DNA of 10,494 nucleotides, from positions 1-10,494 of the forward strand of contig CAMBYR010000052.1 in the NCBI GenBank assembly GCA_945872375.1, in the 5' to 3' direction. The notes beneath the pieces are model-generated. The model did no database searches. It was not told the DNA's origin and worked only from the letters and a program-made list of their open reading frames with translations. Source of the stretch: an uncultured Blautia sp. GTDB taxonomy: Bacteria; Bacillota; Clostridia; Lachnospirales; Lachnospiraceae. This document shows, one piece after another, positions 1 to 7,128 of the stretch. Positions within the stretch are counted from its first letter, which is position 1. Each line of letters begins with the position of its first letter. The translations under genes were made by a program, and so were the position numbers.

Positions 1-264
1 GGAATCGGAAAGGGCCTCAAGGGCAGCCGCAACTGCATACTGGGAAAACAGTTCCATTCTTCTGGCCGCTTTTGCATCCATTCTGTCTTTCGCCACAAAA
101 TCCTTTACCTCTGCTGCCAGTTTTACTTTATATTCTGTGGTATCAAATCTGGTGATCGGCCCGATTCCCACTTTTCCGGCTCTGATTCCCTGCCAGAAAC
201 TTTCCACATCATTACCGATGGGAGTCACTGCACCAAGTCCCGTTACAACCACTCTTCTTTTCAT
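1..264 (-). CDS. fabF: 3-oxoacyl-ACP synthase II (FabF), N-terminal part, cut by window edge
   Basis: Only the first 88 codons are present; the gene continues past the left edge. FabF condenses malonyl-ACP with a growing acyl-ACP during fatty acid elongation in the cytosol. The translation begins MKRRVVVTGLGAVTPIGND, the typical start of the beta-ketoacyl synthase fold, and continues with a segment reading RMELFSQYAVAAALEAL, which matches the conserved early FabF helix. The catalytic Cys-His-His residues lie outside the window and cannot be checked. The ATG at 264 is preceded by a GGAGG ribosome site. It lies 40 bp downstream of fabG, as the last visible gene of the operon. FabF rather than FabB is inferred from the operon order (fabD-fabG-fabF is standard in Firmicutes). 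Confidence 0.93.
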   Translation of the reverse strand, partial: MKRRVVVTGLGAVTPIGNDVESFWQGIRAGKVGIGPITRFDTTEYKVKLAAEVKDFVAKDRMDAKAARRMELFSQYAVAAALEALSDS

Positions 265-304
265 AATATCCTCCGTTTATATAAAAGTCCCGTAAGCAGC
301 ATGC

Positions 305-1045
305 TTACATGGCCATTCCGCCGTCTACACAAAGAACCTGTCCTGTAATATAACGTGCTCCGTCAGATGCCAGAAACGCTGCTGTTTTTGCAATATCCTC
401 CGGGTCACCAAACACACCCATGGGAATCATTCCCTCAGCCGATTTTTTTACCTGCTCGGAAAGCACATCCGTCATATCTGTCCGGATAAAACCGGGGGCA
501 ATGGCATTTACCGTAATCCCTCTGCTGGCAAGCTCCTTCGCCGCAGATTTTGTAAGACCGATGATCCCGGCTTTTGAAGCTGCATAATTGGCTTGTCCTG
601 CATTTCCGCAGACACCTACCACCGATGCCAGACTGATGATCCTGCCGCTTCTCTGCTTCAGCATCTGGCGGGAAACGTGACGGATACAATTAAAGGTTCC
701 TTTCAGATTGATATCCACAACCTTCGAAAAATCCTCCTCACTCATGCCCATCAGAAGCCCGTCTTTTGTAATTCCGGCATTGTTCACCAGAACATCAATT
801 CTTCCATACTGTTTGATCACTGCCTTGAAAAATTCACCACATGCAGTAAAATCGGAAACATCGCACTGTATTGCTTCCGCCTCTCCTCCTGCTGCCTGAA
901 TCTCCGCCTTTACAGCCTCTGCCTTCTCTGCGGAGCCACGATAATTGATCACCACCAACGCACCTGTCTTCGCAAGCTCCAGGGCAATGGCTCTTCCTAT
1001 TCCTTTTGCTGCTCCGGTCACTACCGCAACTTTTTTATCGGTCAT
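305..1045 (-). CDS. fabG: 3-oxoacyl-ACP reductase (FabG)
   Basis: This is the NADPH-dependent short-chain dehydrogenase that reduces 3-oxoacyl-ACP to 3-hydroxyacyl-ACP, the first reductive step of each fatty acid cycle. The 246-residue length is normal for the family. Visible motifs are the cofactor loop TGAAKGIG (residues 10-17), NNAG (88-91), the catalytic Asn at N113 (DINLKG), and the catalytic set S141, Y154 and K158 (YAASK). The C-terminus ends in VDGGMAM, as is typical. The ATG at 1045 has a GGAG ribosome site. It is 27 bp downstream of fabD and 40 bp upstream of fabF, so it is co-transcribed with both. Many SDR enzymes look alike; the operon position makes FabG the secure choice. Confidence 0.97.
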   Translation of the reverse strand: MTDKKVAVVTGAAKGIGRAIALELAKTGALVVINYRGSAEKAEAVKAEIQAAGGEAEAIQCDVSDFTACGEFFKAVIKQYGRIDVLVNNAGITKDGLLMGMSEEDFSKVVDINLKGTFNCIRHVSRQMLKQRSGRIISLASVVGVCGNAGQANYAASKAGIIGLTKSAAKELASRGITVNAIAPGFIRTDMTDVLSEQVKKSAEGMIPMGVFGDPEDIAKTAAFLASDGARYITGQVLCVDGGMAM

Positions 1046-1072
1046 AATACTCCTCTACTTCTTTCTGAATTC

Positions 1073-1996
1073 TCATCGTCTGCAGGCGGAAATCACTGTC
1101 TCCAGATCATCCGTCGTCTGAATATTATATATCTGAACATCTTTGCTGATCTTCTTTACAAATCCTGCAAGTGTCTTCCCCGGTCCGATCTCCACAAAGG
1201 TATCCACACCGTCTGCGATCATAGCCTCCACACTCTGCTGCCAGCGAATGGAAGAGGATATCTGCTTTTCCAGAAGTACTTTTGTCTGCGAGGAATCTTT
1301 CACATACTGTGCTGTCACATTGGTTACATACGGAATTTTTAACGGGGAAATCTCCACCTGTGCCAGTACCTGTCCCAGCTCTTTTCCAGCCTCCGAAAGC
1401 ATGGGGGAGTGGAATGGTCCGCTGACTTTTAATGGCATCACCCGTCTTGCTCCCGCCTCTTTCAGCTTCTGAGAAGCTTCACAAACAGCCTCTGTTTTTC
1501 CGGTGATCACTATCTGACCCGGGCAGTTATAATTGGCAATTCCCACATCCTCTATGGAATCTGTTACCTTTTCAATGTCCCGGGAATCCATTCCCAGAAC
1601 AGCAGTCATACTGCCCTTTCCGGCAGGTACAGCCTGCTCCATCAGGATTCCTCTTTTCCTGACGGTTGTGACCGCATCCTGAAGCTTCATGCCGCCTGCC
1701 GCTTCGATTGCACAGTATTCGCCAAGGCTCAGCCCTGCTGTCACATCCGGGTAAAGGCCCTGTTCCTCCACCACCTTTTCCATGGCAAGACAGGTGGTCA
1801 CCAGAGCAGCCTGTGTATATTCTGTCAGATCCAGACGGTCATTTTCCTCAAAGCAAAGCGCCTTCATATCCATGTCAAGCCACTGGGATGCCTGGTCAAA
1901 AATCTGTCTGGCAGTCTCATATTTTTCATAAAAATCTTTTCCCATTCCGGCCTTCTGAGCGCCCTGTCCGGGGAAAAGAAATGCGATTTTATTCAT
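1073..1996 (-). CDS. fabD: Malonyl-CoA:ACP transacylase (FabD)
   Basis: FabD moves the malonyl group from CoA to the phosphopantetheine arm of ACP, supplying the extender unit for FabH and FabF. The 307-residue length is standard. Motifs are FPGQGAQ (residues 8-14) forming the oxyanion region, the nucleophile elbow GLSLGEY with S90, the RKRG segment (113-116) where the carboxylate-binding Arg lies, QAVP (121-124), and the catalytic His in GPFHSPM (H196). Its start codon lies inside the end of fabK: the two genes overlap by 8 bases (ATGAATAA), which suggests translational coupling. The ribosome-site-like AAAGGATG lies about 10 bases upstream of the ATG, within fabK. Confidence 0.97.
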   Translation of the reverse strand: MNKIAFLFPGQGAQKAGMGKDFYEKYETARQIFDQASQWLDMDMKALCFEENDRLDLTEYTQAALVTTCLAMEKVVEEQGLYPDVTAGLSLGEYCAIEAAGGMKLQDAVTTVRKRGILMEQAVPAGKGSMTAVLGMDSRDIEKVTDSIEDVGIANYNCPGQIVITGKTEAVCEASQKLKEAGARRVMPLKVSGPFHSPMLSEAGKELGQVLAQVEISPLKIPYVTNVTAQYVKDSSQTKVLLEKQISSSIRWQQSVEAMIADGVDTFVEIGPGKTLAGFVKKISKDVQIYNIQTTDDLETVISACRR

Positions 1997-2927
1997 AAAG
2001 GGAACATCCTTTCGTAAGTGCTTCTGTCTCTTTTACCAGCTTTTCAATGAGCTCCCGGCAGGTCATTTTCTCTTTTACAAGCCCTGCACTCTGGCCGGAC
2101 ATCACACTTCCATTTTTCACATCACCATCAATGACTGCACGGCGAAGGCCGCCAAGTGTCAGCATTTCCAGTTCCTCAAAAGGAGCACCCTCCGCTTCTT
2201 TTTTCAGATATTCATTAGTCATTTTATTCCTAAGGGCGCGCACCGGATGTCCGGTGGTCCGTCCCGTTACTCTTGTATCAATATCCTTTGCCTTAATGAC
2301 CATATCCTTATAGTTTTCATGTACCCAGCACTCTTCGGTGACAATGAAATGAGTTCCCATCTGCACACCTTTAGCGCCAAGCATCAGAGCTGCAGCGATC
2401 CCCCTGCCATCTGCAATACCGCCTGCGGCAATCACAGGAATCTGTACGGCGTCCGCCACCTGAGGTACCAGAACCATGGTGGTCAGTTCTCCGATATGAC
2501 CGCCGGATTCACAGCCTTCTGCGATCACGGCATCTGCTCCGCAGCGTTCCATTCGCTTTGCAAGTGCCACAGATGCAACGACCGGAATCACACAGATTCC
2601 TGCTTCCTTCCACATGGTCATATATTTTTCCGGGCTTCCTGCACCGGTCGTAACGACCTTTACCTTTTCTTCGGCAACGACCCTTGCAACTTCTTCCGCA
2701 TAGGGGCTCATCAGCATAATGTTTACCCCAAAAGGCTTATCTGTTATTTTTCTGACTTCCTGAATCTGCTGACGGACCCACTCTGCCGGGGCATTGGCTG
2801 CCCCGATAATACCAAGTCCGCCTGCCTGGGAAACAGCGGCTGCCAGATGATATTCTGCCACCCAGGCCATGCCGCCCTGGATAATGGGATAGGTAATCCC
2901 AAGTAATTCGGTAATCTCCGTTTTCAT
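1989..2927 (-). CDS. fabK: Enoyl-ACP reductase II, flavin-dependent (FabK)
   Basis: FabK is the FMN-containing TIM-barrel enzyme that reduces trans-2-enoyl-ACP, completing each elongation cycle. It replaces the SDR-type FabI in streptococci and many Clostridia and is not inhibited by triclosan. The 312-residue protein shows PIIQGGM near the N-terminus, GGLGIIGAAN (36-45), the FMN/phosphate segments AAGGIADGRG and GVQMGTHFI, and EGCESGGHIGE containing H144, the same position as the catalytic His of Streptococcus pneumoniae FabK. It is related to nitronate monooxygenases, but the position between acpP and fabD settles the call. The ATG at 2927 follows AGGAGCAGGAAG. No fabI is seen in the window. 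Confidence 0.96.
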   Translation of the reverse strand: MKTEITELLGITYPIIQGGMAWVAEYHLAAAVSQAGGLGIIGAANAPAEWVRQQIQEVRKITDKPFGVNIMLMSPYAEEVARVVAEEKVKVVTTGAGSPEKYMTMWKEAGICVIPVVASVALAKRMERCGADAVIAEGCESGGHIGELTTMVLVPQVADAVQIPVIAAGGIADGRGIAAALMLGAKGVQMGTHFIVTEECWVHENYKDMVIKAKDIDTRVTGRTTGHPVRALRNKMTNEYLKKEAEGAPFEELEMLTLGGLRRAVIDGDVKNGSVMSGQSAGLVKEKMTCRELIEKLVKETEALTKGCSLYE

Positions 2928-2960
2928 AGGATCTTGTCTTCCTGCTCCTTTCAGGCTCCC

Positions 2961-2980
2961 GGAATACCCTTCGGCATTCC
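2961..2980 (-). promoter_or_regulatory. Intercistronic hairpin between acpP and fabK
   Basis: On the minus (transcribed) strand the sequence reads GGAATGCC-GAAG-GGTATTCC. In RNA this forms an 8-bp stem with one G-U pair closing a GAAG tetraloop. It lies 9 bp after the acpP stop codon and about 33 bp before fabK. There is no U-run after it, so it is not a classical intrinsic terminator. It may instead be an RNA processing or 3'-end stabilising element for the acpP part of the transcript; this is inference. Confidence 0.5.
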
Positions 2981-2989
2981 TGCTTCTGC

Positions 2990-3214
2990 TTACTGCAATT
3001 TCTGAATATATGCTTCTACATCTCCGATTGTCTTGATTTCTTCCAGATCTTCGGTGGGAATTTCCACTTCGTATTCTTCCTCAAGCGCCATCACAAGTTC
3101 AAACAGATCCAGGGAATCCGCTCCCAGATCCTCTTTAAATGATGTTTCTGCTGTAAGATTTTCTGCCTCTGTTCCAAGTGCTTCTGCTGTGATTTCTTTA
3201 ATTCTTTCTAACAT
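2990..3214 (-). CDS. acpP: Acyl carrier protein
   Basis: This small acidic protein carries acyl chains as thioesters on a 4'-phosphopantetheine arm through the whole pathway. At 74 residues it has the family's usual size. The attachment motif is GADSLD with S34 as the modified serine, followed by the acidic recognition helix (ELVMALEEEYEVEIP) that docks with Fab enzymes. The ATG at 3214 has a GGAG ribosome site within a purine-rich leader. It sits 34 bp after fabH and 62 bp before fabK, the Firmicutes fab operon order. A carrier protein of a peptide or polyketide system is possible in principle, but the location argues against it. Confidence 0.97.
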   Translation of the reverse strand: MLERIKEITAEALGTEAENLTAETSFKEDLGADSLDLFELVMALEEEYEVEIPTEDLEEIKTIGDVEAYIQKLQ

Positions 3215-3248
3215 TTTTATGATCTCCTTTTTCTTCTTCTTTTTTTAT

Positions 3249-4217
3249 TTATTGCCATTCCATCAGGCTTGCACCATAGGAAAGACCCGCCCCGAATCCG
3301 GAAAAAATCAGTTTATCTCCCGGTTTCAGAAGGCCCTTCCTGTTCATTTCATCCATAAGGATCGGGATGCTTGCCGAGGAAGTGTTGCCATAGTTTTCAA
3401 TATTTACGGGGAATCTTTCCATATCTGTCTTCATCCGTTTTGCCACCGAACGGACGATCCGTTCATTGGCCTGATGAAGAAGGAAATACCGGATATCTGC
3501 TGTCGTAAGTCCTTCCTGTTCCAGCAGTTCCCCGATGACCTCCGGTACTTTGGAAACAGCAAATTTGAAGACTTCTTTTCCATTCATCTGCATATAGGTT
3601 TCCGGTGCCGCAGGACCATTTGCGTATTCTTTTCTGTTTCTGCTGCTGCAGGTAAGAACCTCTCCCATGTCCCCCACAGAATGGGTGACCAGACCATAGA
3701 TCCCCGTTTCTGATGCCCGAAGAACAGCAGCTCCTGCCCCGTCTCCAAACAAAATGCAGGTGGAACGATCCTCCCAGTTGGTAAGCTGAGAAAGGCTCTC
3801 CGCGCCGATGATCAGCGCTGTCCTGTAAATTCCCTGGGACAGATATGCCTGCGCCGTATTCAGGGCAAACAAAAATCCTGTACAGGCAGCATTCAGATCA
3901 AAACAGGTCGCATTCACCGCACCGATCTGCTTCTGAACCTCGCAGGAGGTGGTTGGCATCAGCTTGTCCGGTGACACAGTCGCAACAATGATCAATTGTA
4001 TCTCTTCCGGAGACATTCCGGCATTTTCCAGAGCTGCTCTGGCTGCGCCTGCTGCCAGGGATACGGTTGTTTCCTCCCCCAAAGCAATATGACGGGCCGC
4101 TACACCAGTTCTCTCTCTGATCCATTCATCACTGGTTTCCACCATTTCTGAAAGCTTCTGATTATCCCAGACGGCTTCCGGAATGCAGGAACCAGTTCCG
4201 CATATTTTTCCTGTCAT
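3249..4217 (-). CDS. fabH: 3-oxoacyl-ACP synthase III (FabH)
   Basis: FabH starts fatty acid synthesis by condensing a short acyl-CoA with malonyl-ACP; in Gram-positives it often also accepts branched primers. The 322-residue protein carries the full catalytic triad: C112 in NAACTGF, H248 in LLHQAN and N278 in YGNTSSAS. The early segment SDEWIRERTG (29-38) is the CoA-binding region typical of FabH, and the C-terminal GFGAGLSYGASLMEW is also standard. It is the first gene of the operon. The ATG at 4217 follows AGGAAGAGGACT. Upstream are a strong promoter and a FabT-like palindrome, so the whole cluster is probably controlled from here. Confidence 0.97.
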   Translation of the reverse strand: MTGKICGTGSCIPEAVWDNQKLSEMVETSDEWIRERTGVAARHIALGEETTVSLAAGAARAALENAGMSPEEIQLIIVATVSPDKLMPTTSCEVQKQIGAVNATCFDLNAACTGFLFALNTAQAYLSQGIYRTALIIGAESLSQLTNWEDRSTCILFGDGAGAAVLRASETGIYGLVTHSVGDMGEVLTCSSRNRKEYANGPAAPETYMQMNGKEVFKFAVSKVPEVIGELLEQEGLTTADIRYFLLHQANERIVRSVAKRMKTDMERFPVNIENYGNTSSASIPILMDEMNRKGLLKPGDKLIFSGFGAGLSYGASLMEWQ

Positions 4218-4248
4218 AGTCCTCTTCCTAATTTATTTTGATTGTAGA

Positions 4249-4269
4249 TTATTTTGATTATCAAAATAA
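4249..4269. promoter_or_regulatory. FabT-type operator overlapping the fabH promoter
   Basis: The core ATTTTGATTATCAAAAT (4251-4267) is a perfect 17-bp palindrome around a single central base, and the symmetry extends two bases further on each side. It has the TTTGA-N-TCAAA form known for FabT, the MarR-family repressor of fab genes in streptococci and lactococci. It covers the proposed -10 box and start point of the fabH promoter, which suits repression. A second half site with the same 11 bases, TTATTTTGATT, lies at 4233-4243, 16 bp from the copy that begins the palindrome. The site is seen directly; the identity of the binding protein is inferred. Confidence 0.72.
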
Positions 4270-4291
4270 ATTATTTTTATCGTTTTGTCAA
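4263..4291 (-). promoter_or_regulatory. Promoter of the fab operon (fabH)
   Basis: On the minus strand a perfect -35 box TTGACA (4291-4286) is followed, after 17 bp, by TATTTT (4268-4263), a four-of-six match to TATAAT. The -10 box lies inside the FabT-like palindrome. Transcription would start near 4256, about 40 bases before the fabH ATG. A/T tracts just upstream (about 4303-4335) could act as an UP element. Confidence 0.7.
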
Positions 4292-4349
4292 GTAGCAATA
4301 TGCACAAAAAAAGAAAAAATAGTTTTTTTTATTATGTTTCTTTTCCGAT

Positions 4350-4378
4350 TTGATGATTCCGGTAAACCATGCTAAAAT
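4350..4378 (+). promoter_or_regulatory. Promoter of the MATE gene
   Basis: TTGATG (4350-4355) and TAAAAT (4373-4378) are separated by exactly 17 bp, matching four and five of six consensus positions of a housekeeping promoter. The start point would lie near 4385, giving a leader of about 60 bases. It is divergent from the fabH promoter and separated from the FabT-like palindrome by about 80 bp, so the two genes are probably controlled separately. The leader shows no clear riboswitch-like folding. Confidence 0.6.
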
Positions 4379-4447
4379 ATCTCTGGAAATTTTTCCTAAA
4401 AAAACAGCCGTCTGCATCTGCTGCATCCGGCATAAGGAGTCCCCACC

Positions 4448-5782
4448 ATGAACTATCTTTTTTCCAATAAAGATCTGAAAAAACTGATCATCCCTCTCAT
4501 ATTTGAGCAGGCACTTGTTATTACGGTAGGTATGGCCGATACCATGATGATTTCCTCTGTGGGAGAAGCTGCCGTTTCCGGCGTTTCTCTGGTAGATATG
4601 GTCAATAACCTGATCTTCAATATCCTGGCCGCACTGGCCACCGGCGGAGCCGTGGTCACCTCCCAGTACATCGGTGCGAAAAAGCTTTCAGAAGCACGGA
4701 AATCAGCCCGTCAGCTTTTGTACACCGTCATCTTTTCCAGTGTGACAGTGACGGTGCTGGTTCTTCTGGCAAGAGTACCGATCCTCCGGTTATTCTTTGG
4801 CAGCATAGAACAGGATGTTATGAAAAATGCACTGGTCTATCTGGTGATCTCTGCGATCTCCTTCCCGTTTCTGGCCGTATACAATGCCAGTGCCGCATTG
4901 TTCCGCTCCATGGGAAATTCTCAGATCACCCTGAAAGTATCCATCCTCATCAACCTGATCAATATTATAGGAAATGCTTTCTGTATCTTTGTCCTGCACA
5001 TGGGCGTAGAGGGCGTGGCCATCCCTTCTCTGATCTCCAGAGCGGTGGGCGGTATGATTCTCTACCTGCTTCTGAAAAACCCGAAATATCCTGTCTGTTT
5101 CGAAAAAACGGCTTTTGCACTGGACTGGTATACCATTAAAAAAATCCTGTATATCGGTATTCCAAGCGGTATCGAAAACGGAATTTTCCAGCTCGGGCGT
5201 GTTCTGGTAGTCAGCATTATTTCCGGATTCGGAACCGTTCAGATTGCAGCAAACGGTGTGGCAAACAATCTGGACTCTGTGGGCTGCATCATTGGTCAGG
5301 CCATGAGCCTTGCCATGATCACCGTTATCGGCCAGTGTGTAGGTGCCAATGATGAAAAACAAATCCGTTACTATACGAAAAAGCTGCTGACGATCACATA
5401 CATCGCCACCTTCCTTCTGGTGTCCTCCGTTCTCCTTGCACTGCATCCAATCTTAAGTCTCTATGGACTCAGCCAGGAAACCACGGAGCTTGCCTATATC
5501 CTGATCATGATCCACAATGGTTTTGCCATGCTTATGTGGCCTGTGGCTTTCGTTCTTCCCAACATGCTTCGGGCATGCAACGATGTACGCTTTACCATGG
5601 TAGTTTCCATTTTCTCCATGTTTGTATTCCGAATCGGATTCAGCTATATCATCGGTGTACGAATGGGCATGGGAGCCATTGGAGTATGGATTGCCATGGT
5701 TATCGACTGGGTATTCCGCCTGAGTCTTTTTATCGGACGCTATCTGAAAGGAAGCTGGAAAAGACTCTGTCTGCATCCCTGA
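4448..5782 (+). CDS. MATE-family multidrug/cation efflux transporter
   Basis: This is a 444-residue integral membrane protein of the multidrug and toxic compound extrusion family, which exports organic cations or metabolites in exchange for Na+ or H+. The length and about twelve hydrophobic segments fit the family. The first membrane segment contains E20 and D31 (FEQALVITVGMADTMM), typical of the N-lobe. The second half repeats the fold (segment from IPSGIENGIFQLGR) and includes the family-like LRACNDVRFTM near residue 375. The ATG at 4448 follows AAGGAG with suitable spacing. It is a single-gene unit with its own promoter and terminator, divergent from the fab operon. The substrate cannot be read from sequence, and there is no nearby regulator to suggest one. 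Confidence 0.93.
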   Translation: MNYLFSNKDLKKLIIPLIFEQALVITVGMADTMMISSVGEAAVSGVSLVDMVNNLIFNILAALATGGAVVTSQYIGAKKLSEARKSARQLLYTVIFSSVTVTVLVLLARVPILRLFFGSIEQDVMKNALVYLVISAISFPFLAVYNASAALFRSMGNSQITLKVSILINLINIIGNAFCIFVLHMGVEGVAIPSLISRAVGGMILYLLLKNPKYPVCFEKTAFALDWYTIKKILYIGIPSGIENGIFQLGRVLVVSIISGFGTVQIAANGVANNLDSVGCIIGQAMSLAMITVIGQCVGANDEKQIRYYTKKLLTITYIATFLLVSSVLLALHPILSLYGLSQETTELAYILIMIHNGFAMLMWPVAFVLPNMLRACNDVRFTMVVSIFSMFVFRIGFSYIIGVRMGMGAIGVWIAMVIDWVFRLSLFIGRYLKGSWKRLCLHP

Positions 5783-5795
5783 TTCCTGACAATTC

Positions 5796-5843
5796 AAAAG
5801 CTGCCGGACCTCTCTTTGAGATAAGAGAGCCGGCAGCTTTTTT
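5796..5843 (+). terminator. Intrinsic terminator of the MATE gene, probably bidirectional
   Basis: GCTGCCGG pairs with CCGGCAGC. An inner CTCTCTT/AAGAGAG stem is joined through a two-base bulge, closed by a 6-base loop, and followed by a run of six T. On the other strand the run is four T, so it may also end the opposite operon. The final bases overlap the stop codon of the convergent ribbon-helix-helix gene. Confidence 0.93.
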
Positions 5844-6024
5844 ATTCCTGATGTTCCTTTTTCAGCGTTTTCTTTCGATGTTTTACACACTCCGTCAGCA
5901 AATATTCTATCTGTCCGTTGATCGAGCGGAAATCGTCCTCCGCCCACTGTGCAAGGTCGTTGTAAAGGGTGGCTGAAACCCTCAGCGGAATCTGCTTTTT
6001 TGCTTTTTCTTTTGCTTCAGCCAT
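5842..6024 (-). CDS. Arc-like ribbon-helix-helix DNA-binding protein
   Basis: This small protein has 60 residues when started at the ATG at 6024, which lies 7 bases after a perfect AAAGGAGG. An upstream in-frame TTG (6048) would make 68 residues but places the ribosome site inside the gene, so it is rejected. The fold reads as beta strand QIPLRV (11-16), helix A (about 19-33), turn, helix B (about 36-50), and a basic tail. It aligns closely with phage P22 Arc: QIPLRV against QFNLRW, and RSINGQI against RSVNSEI. That implies a dimer inserting the strand, with Q11 and R15, into the DNA major groove. It is 39 bp downstream of the SPFH gene and probably co-transcribed. A repressor of its own operon is the likeliest role (inference); an antitoxin is possible, but no toxin gene is adjacent. 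Confidence 0.85.
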   Translation of the reverse strand: MAEAKEKAKKQIPLRVSATLYNDLAQWAEDDFRSINGQIEYLLTECVKHRKKTLKKEHQE

Positions 6025-6063
6025 CTGCCGCCCTCCTTTTCTTTCCAATTGTATACTCTTATT

Positions 6064-7074
6064 TTAATAGATAGAACCGCTGTTGACAATAGGCTGGGCA
6101 TCTTTATTTCCGCAAAGAACTACCAGAAGGTTGCTGACCATGGCCGCTTTCCGTTCTTCATCCAGCTCTACGATCTGGTTTTTGCTGAGCTGATCCAGAG
6201 CCATCTCCACCATACCAACCGCACCTTCCACAATCTTCTGCCGGGCATCAATAATAGCTGCAGCCTGCTGGCGCTGGAGCATGGCAGAAGCAATCTCCGG
6301 AGCATAAGCCAGATGGGTAATTCTCACATCCAGGATCTCGATTCCCGCCTCCAGAACCTTTTTCTGAAGTTCTTCCTGCATGATATCTGCGATCTCCTGA
6401 CTGCTGCCTCTGAGGGTCTTTTCATCCGATCCGTTTCCGGTATCATAGGGATAATTTCTGGCAGCATTTCTGGTAATGGCATCGCACTGAATGGATAGAA
6501 ATTCCTTGTAATTTTCCATATTCAGTACAGCCTTTGTTGCATTTTTTACCTTCCAGATGACGATGGTACCGATCTCTACCGGATTGCCCATTTCATCATT
6601 CACCTTCTGACGTTTATTGTCCAGTGTCATGGTTTTCAGGGAAACGATTTTACTGGAACCACTGCTGCTGAGATTAATATTTACGGATACTTCCTTGCCC
6701 TTCCCTTCCTGCTGCAGCGCTTCCTGCTTTCCTGCCGTGGGATTGACCGCCGTACAGAATGGAATTACCCAGTAAAAGCCAGGCTCATAAAACGTACCAT
6801 AATAATTTCCGAACAGAGTCAGCACCAATGCTTCGTTTGGATGAATCACCTTCAGACCGCAGAGCATGACAATTCCCACACAAATCAGTCCGATTCCCAG
6901 AATCAGGGATACTGCCAGGATAATTCCCGCTCCCGGGCCGCCGTGCTCCATACGAATACCTCCTACCACGATCAACAGTGTTCCAACGATCATCAGAAGC
7001 AGGGACACAAACAGCATCAGCATTCCCGGCTTTCCTTTCAGGATTTTTTCTTCTGTAATTTTTTCCTTCTCCAT
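6064..7074 (-). CDS. SPFH/Band 7 domain membrane protein
   Basis: This protein has 336 residues from the ATG at 7074, which directly follows AAAAGGAGGAAGATT. An in-frame TTG at 7116 would extend it by 14 residues but swallow the ribosome site and part of the putative operator, so the ATG is preferred. Two membrane segments (about 17-40 and 50-73) form a hairpin anchor. The SPFH domain (about 75-275) follows, with the typical entry IHPNEALVLTLFGNYYGTFYEPGFYWVIPF and the later AYAPEIASAMLQRQQAAAIIDARQKIVEGA. Such proteins form large ring or cage oligomers in membrane microdomains and often partner with proteases or other membrane proteins. The specific partner is unknown here. The neighbouring Arc-like gene appears to belong to the same transcript. 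Confidence 0.93.
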   Translation of the reverse strand: MEKEKITEEKILKGKPGMLMLFVSLLLMIVGTLLIVVGGIRMEHGGPGAGIILAVSLILGIGLICVGIVMLCGLKVIHPNEALVLTLFGNYYGTFYEPGFYWVIPFCTAVNPTAGKQEALQQEGKGKEVSVNINLSSSGSSKIVSLKTMTLDNKRQKVNDEMGNPVEIGTIVIWKVKNATKAVLNMENYKEFLSIQCDAITRNAARNYPYDTGNGSDEKTLRGSSQEIADIMQEELQKKVLEAGIEILDVRITHLAYAPEIASAMLQRQQAAAIIDARQKIVEGAVGMVEMALDQLSKNQIVELDEERKAAMVSNLLVVLCGNKDAQPIVNSGSIY

Positions 7075-7107
7075 AATCTTCCTCCTTTTCAAAACTGTTT
7101 TTCGTTT

Positions 7108-7126
7108 TGATATCAATTTGATATCA
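7108..7126. promoter_or_regulatory. Tandem TGATATCA operator at the SPFH promoter
   Basis: Two identical 8-bp palindromes TGATATCA (7108-7115 and 7119-7126) are separated by three bases, giving an 11-bp centre-to-centre spacing, about one helical turn. The element starts two bases downstream of the -10 box and spans the expected transcription start. Ribbon-helix-helix repressors typically bind such paired short sites; the Arc half-sites are also 11 bp apart. The Arc-like product of the second gene of this unit is the natural candidate binder (inference). Confidence 0.7.
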
Positions 7127-7128
7127 TC

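Noticed and set aside
292..308. Small inverted repeat GTAAGC-AGCAT-GCTTAC around the fabG stop codon
   Set aside because: A 6-bp stem with no T-run inside an actively co-transcribed gene pair; it could easily arise by chance and has no supporting context.
593..1342. Long plus-strand open frame opposite fabG and fabD
   Set aside because: It runs antisense to two certain genes, has no recognisable domain or clear ribosome site, and its Cys/His/Leu-rich composition is that of a reverse-strand shadow.
6025..6048. An upstream TTG start for the ribbon-helix-helix protein (68 residues)
   Set aside because: The extension would translate the perfect AAAGGAGG ribosome site that lies 7 bases before the ATG at 6024. 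The ATG start gives a 60-residue protein that matches Arc-family length.
7075..7116. An upstream TTG start for the SPFH protein (350 residues)
   Set aside because: It would begin inside the TGATATCA operator region close to the predicted transcription start, and would include the AAAAGGAGG ribosome site in the coding region.
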